DNA of 64,000 nucleotides from Syntrophomonadaceae bacterium. GTDB lineage: Bacteria; Bacillota; PH28-bin88. This document shows, piece after piece, positions 62,164 to 64,000 of the stretch. The stretch lies in the NCBI GenBank assembly GCA_018333865.1, contig JAGXSE010000009.1, positions 201,460 through 265,459 of the forward strand, read 5' to 3'. A program made the position numbers and the translations under genes. Position 1 is the first letter of the stretch. Each line of letters begins with the position of its first letter. The notes under the pieces were generated by a model. That model was not told the DNA's origin, did not search any database, and was given only the letters and a program-made list of their open reading frames with translations.

Positions 62164-62634
62164 TTGGAGGAAAAAAATGAACCGTCCGTCCCCAGGGACT
62201 TGCCCAGAGACTTGCCCAGAGACTTGATGGAGGATTTTTTCAAGCTGTTGGACCGGCAAACGGAAGAAAAGCTGCCTGCAAATATGCTGATGGCCTTTTT
62301 GAGTCTGTATGAACTTGCTCATATCTTAAACGTGGCCAATGGCGCAACACCTATCCGGGATGCGATGCAAAGGTCCCAGCAGGCCTCCTCTTTAAAGGAT
62401 AACCTGTTAAACATGCTGTCTTCCCAGGGGGGGGCTGAACTTCCCCTGGCAGAAATGGCAGGTATGCTGGGAGGGAAAAACCCCGCAGCATTGATCACCT
62501 TATTAAAAATGCTGGCCGGGCCAAATCCCGGCGCCCCCCCATCTGCCCCGGGTCCTCTCCGGCCACTTGCGGGCCATGAGGTAAAAAAACCGGCAGAAGA
62601 TGCCCGGAAAACAGGCAACCAAAACAGCAAATAG
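62164..62634 (+). CDS. unrecognised protein with PRDL repeats
   Basis: A 156-residue soluble protein. The TTG start is preceded by GGGAGG, nine to ten bases upstream. Three tandem 12-base units near the start encode PRDLPRDLPRDLMEDF. A helical middle part (LSLYELAHILNVANG, then GMLGGKNPAALITLLKMLAG) is followed by a Pro-rich tail. No known domain is seen. It follows a terminated small gene and is followed by a repeat-rich gap. Confidence 0.6.
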   Translation: MEEKNEPSVPRDLPRDLPRDLMEDFFKLLDRQTEEKLPANMLMAFLSLYELAHILNVANGATPIRDAMQRSQQASSLKDNLLNMLSSQGGAELPLAEMAGMLGGKNPAALITLLKMLAGPNPGAPPSAPGPLRPLAGHEVKKPAEDARKTGNQNSK

Positions 62635-62662
62635 ACGACCATGCCGCCTGCGGCGCCAGACC

Positions 62663-62764
62663 CAGTACCCAGTACTCAGTACCAAGTACTCAGTACCCAG
62701 TAGCCTGAGAATGGGCTTTGGTTTCCCGGTTTTTTGAGTGCTTAAGTACAGAGTACTGAATACT
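62663..62764. repeat. AGTAC short-repeat element with inverted ends
   Basis: The left end has CAGTACC/CAGTACT-type units about five times (62663-62702); the right end (62745-62764) carries opposite-strand versions (AGTACAGAGTACTGAATACT). Just before it lies GCCGCCTGCGGC, a short stem also seen in nearly the same form at 8626. The gap from 62635 to 63031 holds this repeat and no supportable gene. Confidence 0.6.
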
Positions 62765-63031
62765 TTAAAACATCATTTTCATACCATGAGCATTCGCCTG
62801 ATCATAGAGTTGCTAAGTATAGTAATTCGCCTTCCCCAACCAATGGTCTTGCTTTTTTTTTGCCACTATTTACATAAAGGAATAGTTTCCCCGGCCCCCG
62901 AATCAATATGTCAAAATCTGTCGAACCTGCCAGGACCCGGTGAAATACCCAGACCGCTTTATAACAGCAGATGATCAGTTTTCTGGCATTGAAGTTCTGC
63001 AGCGCACTTAATTTTAAAGGAGGATGATCTA

Positions 63032-64000
63032 GTGCTTCCCTACCGGCTACTCCCTTTTGGCCCTTTACTGACATTGTTATTATGTGTGCTTTCGTTTTTC
63101 GGGATGACCCCTGCTGGGATTGGACAAGCCTTTGCCTCCCCAGTTTCTCAGGCCTACCAGTCTTACCAGATTAACAGCGGCGACACCCTCTGGCTTTTAA
63201 GCCAAAGATACAGCGCTGCTACCGGCGAGATCAGGGCGCTTAACCGCCTGTCCAGCGATACCTTACATAGCAATCAAACCATCACACTGCCAGTACTGCT
63301 GGAAGGGAGCAATATTCTTTACAAGGTACAACAGGGAGACACCCTGTTTTTAATCTCCAGCCGGGTACGGCGCAGTGTAGAGGCCATCAGGGCAGCCAGC
63401 AACCTCAGCAGCGACACAATTTTTTGGGGCCAAACCTTAAGAATTCCTGCCGCCAGAGAAGGGGCCCAGCTTTACGTAGTCAAGGCTGGTGACAGTCTTT
63501 TCAATCTTAGCCAGCGTTTTGGTGTTTCCGTGGACAGGCTGGCAGAATTTAACCGGTTGAACTCAAACCAGCTCCTGGCCGGCCAAATAATAGAGGTTCC
63601 CGGAACGATATCCACCCCTCCCCCGGCAGCTGCTCCCTCCGCCCCGCCACCCCCTCCTGCTACCGGACTGCCGGTGCACCGGGTACAGACAGGAGAAACT
63701 CTATCTTCCATAGCAGCACGGTATCAGACAACAGCCAATGCTATTTATGTCACCAACAGGCTTAATGTTGAATACCTGATGCCTGGACAACCTCTCTATA
63801 TACCGGTAGGAAGGCAGCAGCCGGTTCAGGTAGCGGGTCCAAGAGGAGAACAGCGGCCTGGGTTTGGGGAACTGTTAAATTGGGAATGGGCCAGATGGAT
63901 TTATAACCCTGGAGCAGTGGCTACGGTAACTGATTTACAAACAGGCCTGAGGTGGAGAATTCGCCACCTGGGCGGGTCGAGCCATGCCGATTCTGAACCA
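63032..64000 (+). CDS. LysM-repeat exported protein (C-terminus cut by window edge)
   Basis: The frame is open from GTG 63032 to the window end, 323 codons, with AAAGGAGG upstream. It has a signal peptide (about residues 1-38, hydrophobic PLLTLLLCVLSFFGMT-like), then four LysM domains: SYQINSGDTLWLLSQRYS, YKVQQGDTLFLISSRVRR, YVVKAGDSLFNLSQRFGV and HRVQTGETLSSIAARYQT, with a Pro/Ala-rich linker before the fourth. A different domain begins near residue 275 (GELLNWEWARWIYNPG) and continues beyond the edge. LysM binds peptidoglycan or spore cortex; the C-terminal domain is not identified. Confidence 0.85.
   Translation, partial: MLPYRLLPFGPLLTLLLCVLSFFGMTPAGIGQAFASPVSQAYQSYQINSGDTLWLLSQRYSAATGEIRALNRLSSDTLHSNQTITLPVLLEGSNILYKVQQGDTLFLISSRVRRSVEAIRAASNLSSDTIFWGQTLRIPAAREGAQLYVVKAGDSLFNLSQRFGVSVDRLAEFNRLNSNQLLAGQIIEVPGTISTPPPAAAPSAPPPPPATGLPVHRVQTGETLSSIAARYQTTANAIYVTNRLNVEYLMPGQPLYIPVGRQQPVQVAGPRGEQRPGFGELLNWEWARWIYNPGAVATVTDLQTGLRWRIRHLGGSSHADSEP

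Noticed and set aside
62660-62705. CRISPR array
   Set aside because: Units are only 7-10 bases with no spacers; it is a simple stutter repeat.

Overview
The window reads as chromosome of an anaerobic, endospore-forming Firmicute of the Clostridia, most like the Peptococcaceae/Desulfotomaculum-type lineages (inference). The reasons are the Bacillus-like block ispE-purR-spoVG-glmU-prs-pth-mfd-spoVT-spoVB-mazG-hup-rqcP, many spore genes (three germinant-receptor subunits, sleB-ypeB, spoIID-like, spo0E-like), and a large ferredoxin/CoA-thioester catabolic region. Nearly all genes lie on the minus strand. No rRNA, tRNA or CRISPR array was seen.

Region 1 (1-16.6 kb, minus strand) is a CoA-thioester catabolic cluster. 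In transcription order it encodes a TAXI-type TRAP binding lipoprotein, a DUF1850 protein, a fused TAXI permease, an FrhB-like flavin/Fe-S protein, IorA, IorB, a 4-hydroxybutyryl-CoA dehydratase-type enzyme with all Fe-S ligands, a thiolase, a fused ADP-forming acyl-CoA synthetase, a class III CoA-transferase, two 3-hydroxyacyl-CoA dehydrogenases and a crotonase cut by the left edge. Together these could take a 4-hydroxybutyrate- or crotonate-like acid through crotonyl-CoA and acetoacetyl-CoA to acetyl-CoA, acetate and ATP. The substrate is inferred. Two matching sigma-54 promoter regions, which are copies of one structured repeat, lie before the TAXI operon and before iorB. The iorB copy sits in a scar holding a decayed duplicate of the iorA 3' end and a toxin-like remnant.

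Region 2 (16.8-28.2 kb) carries a small membrane protein, an FCD-type GntR regulator, a LutB-LutA fusion with LutC, a DctPQM TRAP transporter, a fused CoA-transferase behind a third sigma-54 promoter, a sigma-54 activator broken by one base in a G5 run just before GAFTGA, and a MaoC-type hydratase. A PIN/antitoxin pair follows at 28.4-29.0 kb.

Region 3 (29-57 kb) is the core and sporulation block, in reversed Bacillus order. It contains a three-gene ger operon between prs and pth, two near-identical 180-bp inverted-repeat elements next to that operon, a very short PrsW-like membrane protein beside mfd, and cphA-cphB for cyanophycin. Recognisable promoters include sigma-G-like (spoVT, sleB), sigma-H-like (spoVG, comFB-like) and sigma-A-like (mfd, antitoxin).

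Region 4 (57-64 kb) has a ComFB-like gene, a trypsin-like protease, a Spo0E-like phosphatase, ypeB and sleB, two unrecognised small plus-strand genes, a repeat-rich gap, and a LysM protein cut by the right edge.
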